From Thalassotalea piscium (GTDB lineage Bacteria > Pseudomonadota > Gammaproteobacteria > Enterobacterales > Alteromonadaceae), in NCBI RefSeq assembly GCF_030295935.1, contig NZ_AP027362.1:1798001-1862000 (forward strand): a DNA stretch of 64,000 nucleotides, read 5' to 3'. Shown in pieces: positions 56,106 through 64,000 of the stretch; position 1 is the stretch's first letter; each line of letters starts with the position of its first letter. Below the pieces are notes generated by a model that saw nothing but the letters and a program-made list of their open reading frames with translations, was not told the DNA's origin and did not search any database. The position numbers and the translations under genes were made by a program.

Positions 56106-56774
56106 TTAATCATCACCACCGAAAGCGCCTAATAAATGCAACAGGCTAGTGAATATATTATAGATGTTTAAGTATAGAGATACAGTTGCGCGAATATAGT
56201 TACGTTCGCCACCATTTATGATGCGACTTGTATCAAATAAGATCAAACCTGACATTATTAAGATAATCGCAGAGCTAATTGCTAATGAAACAGCAGGAAC
56301 TTGGAAAAATAAATTTGCTATAGCTGCAATTATTACCACAATTAAACCAACCATTAAAAAACCACCCATAAACGAGAAGTCCTTTTTACTGGTTAACGCA
56401 TAACCTGATAATGAGAAAAAGATAAGGGCAGTTCCGCCAAGTGCTTGCATTATTAAAGAGCCGCCACCGGGTAACGAAGCATAATAGTTAAGCATTGGCC
56501 CTAGAGAAGCACCCATCAAACCAGTAAATGCAAATATCCAGAAAATACCGCTTGCTTTATCTGCCTGTTTATTAACAACAAATAATAAACCAAAAGCGGC
56601 TAATGTCATTACAAGGGCTACCATATGAGATAAACCCATCGCCATTGAGATACCTGCAGTAACAGCACTAAATGCTAATGTCATCGACAAAAGCATATAT
56701 GTATTTTTTAATACTTTATTGATTTCAATTGCAGAGCTTTGGCTCGCTGTTTGAAAACCCATATTTGATTGCAT
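56106..56774 (-). CDS. yccA: Bax inhibitor-1/YccA family membrane protein
   Basis: A 222-residue protein with seven hydrophobic segments, similar throughout to E. coli YccA (NKVLKNTYMLLSMTLAFSA, ALGGTALIFFSLSGYAL, and the C-terminal NYIRATVSLYLNIYNIFTSLL). YccA modulates the FtsH protease. ATG 56774 has AGAGGA 6 nt upstream; ATG 56780 is too close to it. Location next to tusE-type genes is shared with E. coli. Confidence 0.94.
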   Translation of the reverse strand: MQSNMGFQTASQSSAIEINKVLKNTYMLLSMTLAFSAVTAGISMAMGLSHMVALVMTLAAFGLLFVVNKQADKASGIFWIFAFTGLMGASLGPMLNYYASLPGGGSLIMQALGGTALIFFSLSGYALTSKKDFSFMGGFLMVGLIVVIIAAIANLFFQVPAVSLAISSAIILIMSGLILFDTSRIINGGERNYIRATVSLYLNIYNIFTSLLHLLGAFGGDD

Positions 56775-56902
56775 AAACATTCCTCTAAGAACTTCATTAT
56801 ATAATTATAAGATAAGGTCTTTTAAGTAAAGTTCAAGTGCTTTCAAACATTACTTTAATACCTTGTGACATATTATGGCATGCGATATTTCAAATTACTA
56901 CG

Positions 56903-57499
56903 CTATTGTTGCTTAAACTGATCAATAATTTGTTTCCGTCTGTAACAGGATATACTATGCCCATTAATTAAGCCGCAAGCTTGAAGGTATGCATAGCAAA
57001 TTGTTGAGCCTACAAATTTAAACCCTCGTTTTTTCAAATCTTTACTTAAGATATCAGAAATTACAGATGTAGTAGGTGCGGCGGTACTGTCATCAATATT
57101 GCTTACTAACGTTTTATTACCTACGAACTGCCAAAGGTAATTACTAAATGAGCCAAATTCTGATTGAACAACAATAAACTGTTTAGCATTATTAACTGTC
57201 GAGGTAATTTTTAGCCTATTTCTAATAATCTCACTATTAAGCATAAGCGCATCTATTTTTGTTTGATCAAACTGGGCAACCGTTTCGATATCAAAATTGT
57301 AAAATGCTTTTCGGTAGCCTTTACGCCTTTTCAATATCGTGTACCAACTTAATCCAGCCTGTGCAGACTCTAAAATTAAATTTTCAAATAAAACTTTATC
57401 ATCATGTGTGGGAATACCCCATTCGTTATCGTGGTATTTAACATAATCAGCTTTTTTTATATCAAGCCAAGAGCACCTTATTAATTTGTTATCGTTCAT
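56903..57499 (-). CDS. tag: DNA-3-methyladenine glycosylase I
   Basis: A 198-residue Tag protein: zinc ligands in RCSWL, the YHDNEWG motif, and GHSISC; the catalytic-pocket segment LILESAQAGLSWYTILKRR is intact. It removes 3-methyladenine from alkylated DNA. The C-terminal zinc region (ACGLINGHSISCYRR) differs slightly from the E. coli pattern but keeps His and Cys. Single gene. Confidence 0.95.
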   Translation of the reverse strand: MNDNKLIRCSWLDIKKADYVKYHDNEWGIPTHDDKVLFENLILESAQAGLSWYTILKRRKGYRKAFYNFDIETVAQFDQTKIDALMLNSEIIRNRLKITSTVNNAKQFIVVQSEFGSFSNYLWQFVGNKTLVSNIDDSTAAPTTSVISDILSKDLKKRGFKFVGSTICYAYLQACGLINGHSISCYRRKQIIDQFKQQ

Positions 57500-57576
57500 A
57501 AAAACCTTAAAACTGATTGAATCAACACCAAAGTGCTTAAAAAAATAGCAAACGCACTAAAAATTTAAAATTACTC

Positions 57577-57605
57577 TTTACAAGATAATTTCGACACTTT
57601 AATAT
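57577..57605 (+). promoter_or_regulatory. promoter of tRNA-Ser
   Basis: TTTACA, 17-bp spacer and TAATAT, followed by a GC-rich discriminator (TCGCCTCG), 36 bp before the tRNA. Confidence 0.75.
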
Positions 57606-57641
57606 TCGCCTCGTTCAAAAGCAAATCGCTTTTTAACCATT

Positions 57642-57732
57642 GGTGAGATGGCTGAGTGGTCGAAAGCACCGGTCTTGAAAACCGGCAAGGGTTTGTAGCC
57701 CTTCTAGAGTTCAAATCTCTATCTCACCGCCA
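57642..57732 (+). tRNA. tRNA-Ser (anticodon TGA)
   Basis: A 91-nt tRNA with a long variable arm (AAGGGTTTGTAGCCCTT), anticodon loop CTTGAAA in stem ACCGGT/ACCGGC-type pairing, T-loop TTCAAAT and an encoded CCA. Acceptor GGTGAGA pairs with TCTCACC. Confidence 0.95.
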
Positions 57733-57741
57733 CATTCTAAG

Positions 57742-57769
57742 AAACCGCTAATTTATTAGCGGTTTTTTT
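57742..57769 (+). terminator. terminator of tRNA-Ser
   Basis: AACCGCTAA / TTAGCGGTT with a 4-nt loop followed by a T run. Confidence 0.88.
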
Positions 57770-57800
57770 TCGTCTAAAATTTACTAAACAGTATAATTTG

Positions 57801-57892
57801 GTTTGTAGCGCTAAACCTTCGAGTAGAGTTCAAATCTCTATCTCACCGCACATTCTAAGAAACCGCAACTTTAACGAGTCGCGGTTTTTTTT
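57801..57892 (+). pseudogene. duplicated 3' half of tRNA-Ser with terminator
   Basis: From GTTTGTAGC this repeats the tRNA-Ser 3' half (T-arm GAGTTCAAATCTC, acceptor ATCTCACCG, CCA damaged to CA), its 3' flank and a second terminator hairpin (AACCGC ... GCGGTT plus T run), 110 bp after the original. It has no D-arm or anticodon arm. Another start of this unit lies at 57923, cut off at about 57950. Confidence 0.85.
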
Positions 57893-57970
57893 CGTCTAAA
57901 ATTTACTAAACAATATAATTGGGTTTGTAGCGCTAAACCTTTGAGTAGAACCAAAATAATTGTTTGCCTA

Positions 57971-58160
57971 AAGGCCAGCATAAATCGCAATATGTAGGTC
58001 GGTATTTATGCCGACAGAATAGTTTGTGATAAGTGATGGCCTAAAGGCCAACCTACAAGGCAATTGCTTAAAGGCCAGCATACATCGCAATATGTAGGTC
58101 GGTATTTATGCCGACAGAATAGTTTATGGTAAGTGATGGCCTAAAGGCCAACCTACAAGG
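57971..58160. repeat. pair of 100-bp direct repeats each with two REP-like hairpins
   Basis: Units start at 57971 and 58071 and differ by only a few bases. Each contains GTAG followed by a GTCGG...CCGAC hairpin on the plus strand and, facing it, GTAG followed by a GTTGGCCTTTAGGCCATC hairpin on the minus strand. A GTAG foot before an imperfect hairpin, in opposed pairs, is the structure of REP/BIME elements mobilised by RAYT enzymes. No RAYT gene is adjacent. Confidence 0.8.
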
Positions 58161-58199
58161 TAATATGAAGTTTCGTTTAAAGTTTATAAAGTAGTGTGG

Positions 58200-58250
58200 G
58201 TTTGTAGTGCAATACCTTCGAGTAGAGTTCAAATATCTATCTCACCGCCA
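58200..58250 (+). pseudogene. second duplicated tRNA-Ser 3' half
   Basis: GTTTGTAGTGC then the T-arm (GAGTTCAAATATC) and acceptor ATCTCACCGCCA of tRNA-Ser, with a mismatch in the T-stem. It lies after the REP pair. The remaining stretch to 58445 is AT-rich and shows no gene. Confidence 0.8.
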
Positions 58251-58445
58251 TATTTAGAAAAATAATCAACTGTGGTGGTCTAAACACACTCCTACAATTT
58301 AAATATCTTTTAAATATTGTTAGTGATTATTGTAAATTAATTGTATTTAGTGATAAAAATAAACGTGTGTACATCAAAAGTATTGTAATTTTATGTGGTT
58401 ATGTCATAAATAACGAATATTTAAACTATTGAATTGAGTTAGTCT

Positions 58446-59159
58446 TTGAAAGAGAAGGAAAAAATTGCATTATTTATAGATGCAGATAATGCACCTGCAG
58501 CAAAAATAGATGTAATATTGTCTGAGCTTGCTCGTTATGGTGTGGTCAACATTCGTAAAGCATACGGTAATTGGAAAAGCCAATGTATTAAGCCTTGGGA
58601 AGATGTTCTTCACGAATATGCCATTCAACCCATTCAGCAATTTGATTTAACTAAAGGTAAAAATGCCACTGACATTGCGCTTGTTATTGATGCAATGGAT
58701 ATTCTTTACACCAAAGATGTCGATACTATTTGCTTAGTTTCTTCTGATTGTGATTTCACCCCTCTAGTTACGCGTGCGCTTGCTGATGGTAAGTTCGTTA
58801 TAGGTTTTGGTGAAAGAAAAGCACCAAGTGCGTTTGTTAATAGTTGTTCTAAATTTTTGTACCTTGATGATATAGAGCAAACGGAACAGCCAATTCAAAA
58901 ACGTAAACCGAGTATTAAAAGCGATACACGCTTAATGAACATGTTACGTCAGGCAGTTGAAGCATCAGAAGAGGATGATGGTTGGGCACAATTAGGGCCA
59001 ATTGGTAAACATATCTCTAACCATGCATCTTTTGATCAACGTAACTATGGTTTTAAAAAGCTAAGTGATCTGTTCGCAGCGATCGATTTATTTGAAATGA
59101 AGCGTACTAATGGATCTGTCACATGGGTAAAAGACAAACGTAAACATAAGTCAGCTTAA
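58446..59159 (+). CDS. NYN-domain RNase-like protein with OST-HTH/LOTUS domain
   Basis: A 237-residue protein: N-terminal NYN (PIN-like) nuclease domain (ALFIDADNAPAAKID, the ATDIALVIDAMDILY acidic segment, LVSSDCDFTPLV) and a C-terminal OST-HTH/LOTUS RNA-binding domain (about residues 165-230). All acidic NYN residues are present, so it may be an active RNase; substrates are not known. The start is TTG with a poor ribosome-binding site. Single gene. Confidence 0.88.
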   Translation: MKEKEKIALFIDADNAPAAKIDVILSELARYGVVNIRKAYGNWKSQCIKPWEDVLHEYAIQPIQQFDLTKGKNATDIALVIDAMDILYTKDVDTICLVSSDCDFTPLVTRALADGKFVIGFGERKAPSAFVNSCSKFLYLDDIEQTEQPIQKRKPSIKSDTRLMNMLRQAVEASEEDDGWAQLGPIGKHISNHASFDQRNYGFKKLSDLFAAIDLFEMKRTNGSVTWVKDKRKHKSA

Positions 59160-59559
59160 ATAGGTTGATCAAATAATCTAACCACGAGAGTGAACTTTAT
59201 TGAACCTGAGCCCTAGATAACAGATGAAAGAGTAATACCTATAAGGCTATATTTTTCATTTGCTTACTGTCAATTAATCGTATTTCTTATTGGTCATATA
59301 TCTATCTGATTAGTGAATCAAGGCAAGTTTGGATACTTAATAGTAAGCTATTAGTAGTTAATTTACGTTTTTTGGTTCCAGATAAAAACCAAGTGCTTGC
59401 GTCTATGTAGCTAATGCAGATAACTTCAAAAATTGTGATATTGACGTGAACAGCTTATCCATAACTCATTTACTACCTTTCTACCTAGTTTCTTTCATCA
59501 ACTTAGTATATCTAATACTGTTTTGAATACAGCAATGCTGTTTGATGTTATAAACAACT

Positions 59560-59774
59560 TATACCAGTTTCAGTAATTAAGTGATCTATTTTATACGCAG
59601 TTAAAACAGTCAAATACACGGCATTTATTTTAATAACTAGTTGTTCAGGGCAATTATGCTCATGCATTACCCACATAATCTACACTCTTGTAGCGATAAT
59701 TATAAAATAAATAACGCAGTAGTTGATTATTATAACCAGTAGAAATGTTCACCTAGTTAGTGAGATTGGTATTA
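59560..59774 (-). repeat. family A miniature element, copy 4 (inverted)
   Basis: The full family A element in reverse orientation (ATACCAGTTTCAGTAATTAA at left, TAGTTAGTGAGATTGGTAT at right). It is the largest identifiable item in the 59160-60013 gap; the sequence before it (59160-59559) shows no gene, RNA or repeat I can support. Confidence 0.85.
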
Positions 59775-59923
59775 CTTACTATGTGAAGCTTTCTATTAGC
59801 TAAAAACAAAACTATCTTTTCTTATTAATTTGACGCTATAACAGTGGGTTATGAAAAAAGATCGTTATGTTTAATTTTTTTTGTGCCTATCTTTTTTTTC
59901 TTTTCAATTAAGAAATATAAATC

Positions 59924-59957
59924 TGACACTTGTGTCAACTTTCAAGTCTGTTATATT
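59924..59957 (+). promoter_or_regulatory. promoter and palindromic operator before xdhA
   Basis: TGACACTTGTGTCA (59924-59937) is a 14-bp palindrome with 5-bp arms. It overlaps a TTGTGT that lies 16 bp before TATATT (59952-59957), a reasonable sigma-70 pair, 55 bp before the xdhA ATG. A repressor of purine catabolism is a fair guess. Confidence 0.5.
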
Positions 59958-60013
59958 AATCGTATCGAAAGTTAAGTGCTTTGAGACTAGCAAGAACGAT
60001 AACGGACCTAAAT

Positions 60014-61498
60014 ATGACAAACAGCACAATTCATTTTCTACTAAACAATAAACGTGTGACCATAGAAAACATTGATCCGAATTTAACAATTCTTCAATAT
60101 CTTCGTGAAATACAATTTAATACTGGCACAAAAGAAGGTTGTGCATCTGGTGATTGCGGAGCTTGTACTGTCGTACTTGCAGAGCTAGATGCTACAGATA
60201 ACACTAAACTTAATTATCAGTCTATAAATTCATGTATAACGTTTGTTGGAAGTCTACATGGCAAACAATTAATTACGGTAGAAGATTTAAAAGACGGAGC
60301 TAAACTACATCATGCACAGCAAACCCTTATAGATAATCATGGAACACAGTGCGGGTTTTGTACACCTGGTTTTGTTATGTCATCGTTTGCGCTGCATAAA
60401 CATAATAAAAAGCCAACGCGGGCAGAGGTCCTTGAAGCGCTAGCTGGCAACCTTTGTCGATGTACGGGCTATCGATCTATTATTGAAGCCGCCCTTACTG
60501 AAAGTGTAGCGGTTGAATCGGATACTTTTGCGCAACATTATGAGCAAACAGTTTCTGCACTTACTGAACTACAAAAACTACCCACACCTTGCTTAATTGG
60601 TAATGGCAATCGTTATATCGCACCTAAAGACATTGGTGAACTCGCTCATGAATTAATTAACGAACCTAAGTCAATATTATTGGCAGGGGGCACAGATTTA
60701 GCGTTATCTGTAACACAAAATTTAGCCATTATTAACTCACTGGTTTATGTGGGCGGTGTTAAAGAGCTTGCTAAGATTGAAGAATCTGATAGTGAAATTA
60801 TCATAGGCTCAGCATTACCCTACAGTAAATTTATTGATACTTTACATCATTACTATCCTGACTTAGGCGAAATGATAGAGCGTATTGGCTCTAAGCAAGT
60901 ACGAAATAATGGTACATTGGGCGGCAATATTGGTAACGCGTCACCAATTGGTGATATGCCTCCAGCGCTTATAGCACTTGGTGCTACAATGACATTACAT
61001 CGAAATGGAGTTGAGCGTACCATGTTAGTGGAAGATTTCTTTATTGATTATAAAAAAACATTACTCAAACCTTCTGAGTTTATTAAATCAATACAAATTC
61101 CTAAGCCTCTAGCAGGTCAAACTTTAAAGCTATACAAAATTTCTAAACGTTTCGACGACGATATTTCAGCAGTATTAGCTGCAATATTTATTGAACAAAA
61201 AACTCAAAACGCTACAGGCTGCATAGATAATACTATTACAGAAATCCGTATCGCTTTCGGAGGAATGGCGGCAATACCCAAACGCTCACCGTCAACTGAA
61301 GCCGTTTTAAAAGGCAATGTATTAACGCAAACATTAATAGAGCAAGCAAAAGAAGCGTTAACTACAGACTTTCAACCCATGTCAGATGTTCGTGCATCTG
61401 ACAAATACCGCATGACTGTCGCTCAAAATTTGATCGAGAAATGTTACCTAGAGCTTCAAAGTAAAACGATAGAAACACGAGTGGTAAATTATGCGTAG
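60014..61498 (+). CDS. xdhA: xanthine dehydrogenase small subunit XdhA (2Fe-2S and FAD)
   Basis: A 494-residue subunit: plant-type 2Fe-2S domain (GCASGDCGACT, cysteines 43, 48, 51), the second 2Fe-2S domain (QCGFCTPGF and NLCRCTGY) and an FAD domain (LLAGGTDLALSV, GGNIGNASPIGDMPP). Oxidises hypoxanthine and xanthine to urate with XdhB. ATG 60014 is chosen as the ferredoxin fold starts at once; TTG 59981 is unlikely. Overlaps xdhB by 8 bp. Confidence 0.94.
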   Translation: MTNSTIHFLLNNKRVTIENIDPNLTILQYLREIQFNTGTKEGCASGDCGACTVVLAELDATDNTKLNYQSINSCITFVGSLHGKQLITVEDLKDGAKLHHAQQTLIDNHGTQCGFCTPGFVMSSFALHKHNKKPTRAEVLEALAGNLCRCTGYRSIIEAALTESVAVESDTFAQHYEQTVSALTELQKLPTPCLIGNGNRYIAPKDIGELAHELINEPKSILLAGGTDLALSVTQNLAIINSLVYVGGVKELAKIEESDSEIIIGSALPYSKFIDTLHHYYPDLGEMIERIGSKQVRNNGTLGGNIGNASPIGDMPPALIALGATMTLHRNGVERTMLVEDFFIDYKKTLLKPSEFIKSIQIPKPLAGQTLKLYKISKRFDDDISAVLAAIFIEQKTQNATGCIDNTITEIRIAFGGMAAIPKRSPSTEAVLKGNVLTQTLIEQAKEALTTDFQPMSDVRASDKYRMTVAQNLIEKCYLELQSKTIETRVVNYA

Positions 61499-63875
61499 TC
61501 TAATTAATGTAAAAAAAGCAAATTCAAATAGTAACGAAAGCCTTCATAGCGAAAGTAATAATGTAGGTTTAGGTGGTGTAGGGCGCTCAAAAAAACATGA
61601 AAGTGCAGATAAGCAAGTGTCTGGTGAAGCTATTTATATAGATGACAGGCCATCTTCCCGGGGCGAGCTACATGCTGCTGTTGGGCAGTCTGAACACGCC
61701 CACGCAACAATAGTTTCTATGGACTTATCTGAGGTAAAAGCCGCAGAGGGTGTTATTGCTGTTATCACTGTTGATGATGTACCAGGGCATACAGATATTG
61801 GTCCGGTTTTTCCTGGTGACCCTGTACTTGCGCTTGGTAAAGTTGAGTATGTCGGTCAACCGTTGTTTGCTGTGGCAGCGACCAGTTATGATTTAGCGCG
61901 TAAAGCGGTTAAGTTAGCAAAAGTTGAATATCAAGTCCTTGATGCTGTATTAACAGTCAAGGAAGCATTGACTAAAAAGAATTATGTTCGTCCTCCATTT
62001 ACCATGAAACGAGGTGATTCTGATAAAGCTATTGCAAATGCTGAACATCAACTATCAGGTAGTATTCTTGTAGGTGGCCAAGAGCATATGTACCTTGAAG
62101 GTCAAGTCTCTACAGCTGAACCTACTGAAGACGGTGGCATGAATATTTATAGTTCATCGCAGCACCCAAGCGAAGTACAAAAACTGGTCGCAGAGGTATT
62201 AGCTATTCCATTAAATAAGGTGCTTGTTGATATGCGCCGTATGGGTGGTGGTTTTGGTGGTAAAGAGACTCAAGCAGCACCTTGGGCATGCATTGCGGCT
62301 TTACTTGCTAATATCACTAAGCGACCCGTTAAATTTAAATTAAGTCGTATGGATGACATGATAATGACAGGTAAGCGTCATCCATTTGAAAATAACTATA
62401 CTGTTGGCTTTGACAATAATGGTCAAATTAAAGGGATTAATATTGAGGTTAATGGTAACTGCGGTTACTCACCTGATTTGTCGGATGCAATTGTTGATAG
62501 AGCTATGTTTCACTCAGACAATGCATACTTTTTAGATCAAGCCAGTGTAACTGGCAATCGCTGTAAGCTAAATACTGTGTCACATACGGCTTATCGTGGT
62601 TTTGGTGGACCTCAAGGTATGATGACGATTGAAATGGTAATGGATGATATTGCCCGTCATTTAGGAAAAGATCCCTTAGCTATTCGTAAAATTAACTTAT
62701 ACGGGAAAGATGATCGCAATGTTACTCATTACCATCAAGATGTTGAACACAACAATCTTGCAGAAATAATTGATACATTAGAAGAAACCTCAGATTACCA
62801 AGCGCGCCGTAAAGCTGTAACAGAATTTAATTTTAATAATAAAGTTTTGAAAAAAGGTATTGCGTTAACACCAGTTAAATTTGGTATTTCATTTACCGTT
62901 CAACATTTGAATCAAGCTGGTGCTCTCATCCATATTTATACTGACGGTACTATTCATTTAAATCACGGTGGAACAGAGATGGGGCAAGGGCTAAACACCA
63001 AAGTTGCCCAGATTGTAGCTCATGAATTTCAAGTGGATGTGGATACTGTTGCTATTTCATCTACACGTACAGATAAAGTACCCAATACATCGCCAACTGC
63101 AGCATCATCAGGCACTGATTTAAATGGTAAAGCGGCAGAAGCTGCAGCAAAAACTATTAAACAGCGTTTAATTGATTTTGCATGTGAAAAATACGCAATA
63201 AATGCCAAGCAAGTTAAGTTTGACAATAATCATATTATTGCTGGAGAACAACGTTTTAGCTTTGCTGAGTTTATACAGCTTGCTTATATGGAAAGAGTGT
63301 CTTTATCTTCTACTGGTTTTTACAAAACACCAAAAATTCATTTTGATCGGGCAACAGCAACAGGGCGACCATTTTTTTATTTTGCCACCGGTGCTGCTGT
63401 GTCTGAAGTTATTATTGACACACTAACCGGTGAATATAAAACGTTACGAACAGACATATTACAAGATGTTGGACACTCAATTAACCCTGCAATTGACATT
63501 GGCCAAATAGAAGGTGCATTTGTTCAAGGAATGGGGTGGTTAACAACTGAAGAATTAGTATGGAATGAGCAAGGGCGCTTACTTTCAAATAACCCTGCAA
63601 CGTATAAAATCCCTGCTATTAATGATGCACCTGCAGATTTTCGTGTGGCATTAGTACCCGATGCCCCTAATCGTGAACATACAATCTATAACTCAAAAGC
63701 AGTAGGTGAACCTCCGTTTATGTTAGGGATATCTGTTTGGTCAGCATTAAAAGATGCAATTGCCAGCATCGCAGACTATAAACAAAGTCCTATACTTGAT
63801 ACACCTGCAACCCCCGAGCGCGTACTTTGGGCGGTTCAGGCCATTAAAGCAAAAGAAGTAAGTAAGGATCGTTAG
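61491..63875 (+). CDS. xdhB: xanthine dehydrogenase molybdopterin-binding subunit XdhB
   Basis: A 794-residue molybdenum subunit: HESADKQVSGEAIYIDD at the N-terminal domain, GGQEHMYLEGQ, the cofactor motif MGGGFGGKE near residue 253, the AYRGFGGPQG loop, and the catalytic glutamate in KAVGEPPFMLG near the C-terminus. It hydroxylates purines. The gene order xdhA-xdhB-xdhC is standard. Confidence 0.94.
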   Translation: MRSLINVKKANSNSNESLHSESNNVGLGGVGRSKKHESADKQVSGEAIYIDDRPSSRGELHAAVGQSEHAHATIVSMDLSEVKAAEGVIAVITVDDVPGHTDIGPVFPGDPVLALGKVEYVGQPLFAVAATSYDLARKAVKLAKVEYQVLDAVLTVKEALTKKNYVRPPFTMKRGDSDKAIANAEHQLSGSILVGGQEHMYLEGQVSTAEPTEDGGMNIYSSSQHPSEVQKLVAEVLAIPLNKVLVDMRRMGGGFGGKETQAAPWACIAALLANITKRPVKFKLSRMDDMIMTGKRHPFENNYTVGFDNNGQIKGINIEVNGNCGYSPDLSDAIVDRAMFHSDNAYFLDQASVTGNRCKLNTVSHTAYRGFGGPQGMMTIEMVMDDIARHLGKDPLAIRKINLYGKDDRNVTHYHQDVEHNNLAEIIDTLEETSDYQARRKAVTEFNFNNKVLKKGIALTPVKFGISFTVQHLNQAGALIHIYTDGTIHLNHGGTEMGQGLNTKVAQIVAHEFQVDVDTVAISSTRTDKVPNTSPTAASSGTDLNGKAAEAAAKTIKQRLIDFACEKYAINAKQVKFDNNHIIAGEQRFSFAEFIQLAYMERVSLSSTGFYKTPKIHFDRATATGRPFFYFATGAAVSEVIIDTLTGEYKTLRTDILQDVGHSINPAIDIGQIEGAFVQGMGWLTTEELVWNEQGRLLSNNPATYKIPAINDAPADFRVALVPDAPNREHTIYNSKAVGEPPFMLGISVWSALKDAIASIADYKQSPILDTPATPERVLWAVQAIKAKEVSKDR

Positions 63876-63876
63876 T

Positions 63877-64000
63877 ATGAATAGCGCTAACAACAATAAA
63901 TATCATCGTCATACCAGTGAAACAATGAACTGGAACCAGGCAAGCCTGAAATTTAGTCAACAGGGTAAAGCGTATGTGTTAATTACCATTATTGGTGTAA
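63877..64000 (+). CDS. xdhC: xanthine dehydrogenase accessory protein XdhC, 3' truncated by window end
   Basis: The first 41 residues are visible (start ATG 1 bp after the xdhB stop): a polar leader, then MNWNQASLKFSQQGKAYVLI and TIIGV, the start of the XdhC domain that typically continues with a VRGSTPR-like motif. XdhC inserts the sulfurated molybdenum cofactor into XdhB. The identity rests on this short match and on the operon context. Confidence 0.8.
   Translation, partial: MNSANNNKYHRHTSETMNWNQASLKFSQQGKAYVLITIIGV

Noticed and set aside
57642-58250. An integrated mobile element at tRNA-Ser
   Set aside because: Only tRNA 3' fragments and REP units are present; no integrase or cargo lies between them, so at most these are scars.
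59160-59559. A gene or RNA in the 400-bp stretch before family A copy 4
   Set aside because: All frames are closed at short intervals, no ribosome-binding site precedes an ORF of note, and no hairpin with T run or tRNA fold was found.

Overview
The window looks like a chromosomal segment of a low-GC marine gammaproteobacterium of the Alteromonadales type, probably Colwelliaceae or close to it. This rests on the A/T-rich codon use, the hdfR/maoP, tesA/ybbA/ybbP and yccA/tusDCBE neighbourhoods shared with enteric bacteria, a HexR-controlled Entner-Doudoroff cluster of the Shewanella/Colwellia type, and many short AT-rich dispersed elements. No phage, CRISPR array, rRNA operon or recognisable defence island is present.

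Layout. 1-7.7 kb: the end of pxpC, anmK, an arsenate-detoxification pair (dedicated GAPDH plus the organoarsenical exporter ArsJ), tRNA-Val, a MATE pump, a CPXCG protein and yvcK. 7.9-9.3 kb: a stable-RNA operon with tRNA-Ala followed by four tRNA-Glu genes in exact 293-bp tandem units. 9.3-17.6 kb: hdfR/maoP, a Kef-type antiporter, tesA diverging from ybbA/ybbP, and an AI-2E-type permease. 18-26 kb is an accessory region. It holds a REP-associated tyrosine transposase (RAYT) with an array of its probable cognate 18-nt motif, a cassette-like lipoprotein gene with a possible attC remnant, a polyamine exporter gene (paeA) of different codon use bounded by the motif, a tandem duplication, small membrane proteins and miniature elements.

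26.3-32.1 kb: a tripartite RND efflux operon. 32.2-36.8 kb: hinT, then a TPP-riboswitch-controlled thiamine scavenging operon (TonB receptor, thiamine-binding protein, PnuT, kinase). 36.9-39.6 kb: a LytS/LytTR-type two-component pair and tehB. 39.8-54.1 kb: central carbon metabolism (pfkA, hexR-pykA, zwf-pgl-edd, eda, gapA, gnd, msrB and a second long GAPDH). Identical 15-nt HexR-type palindromes lie before zwf and gapA, so one regulator probably coordinates glycolysis, the Entner-Doudoroff path and the oxidative pentose phosphate route. 54.4-57.5 kb: a YjfB-like small protein, tusDCBE, yccA and tag. 57.6-58.3 kb: tRNA-Ser(TGA) followed by tandem copies of its own 3' half and a pair of 100-bp REP units. 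58.4 kb: a NYN/OST-HTH RNA-binding protein. 60-64 kb: xdhA-xdhB-xdhC for purine breakdown, running off the end.

The most unusual content is non-coding: three families of miniature inverted-repeat elements (A, six copies; B, three copies; C, two copies) with C nested inside B and fused to A, a RAYT gene surrounded by its motif, REP pairs without a local RAYT, and two kinds of tRNA-associated duplication. The coding genes are mostly ordinary and well recognised; I saw no convincing novel multi-gene system.
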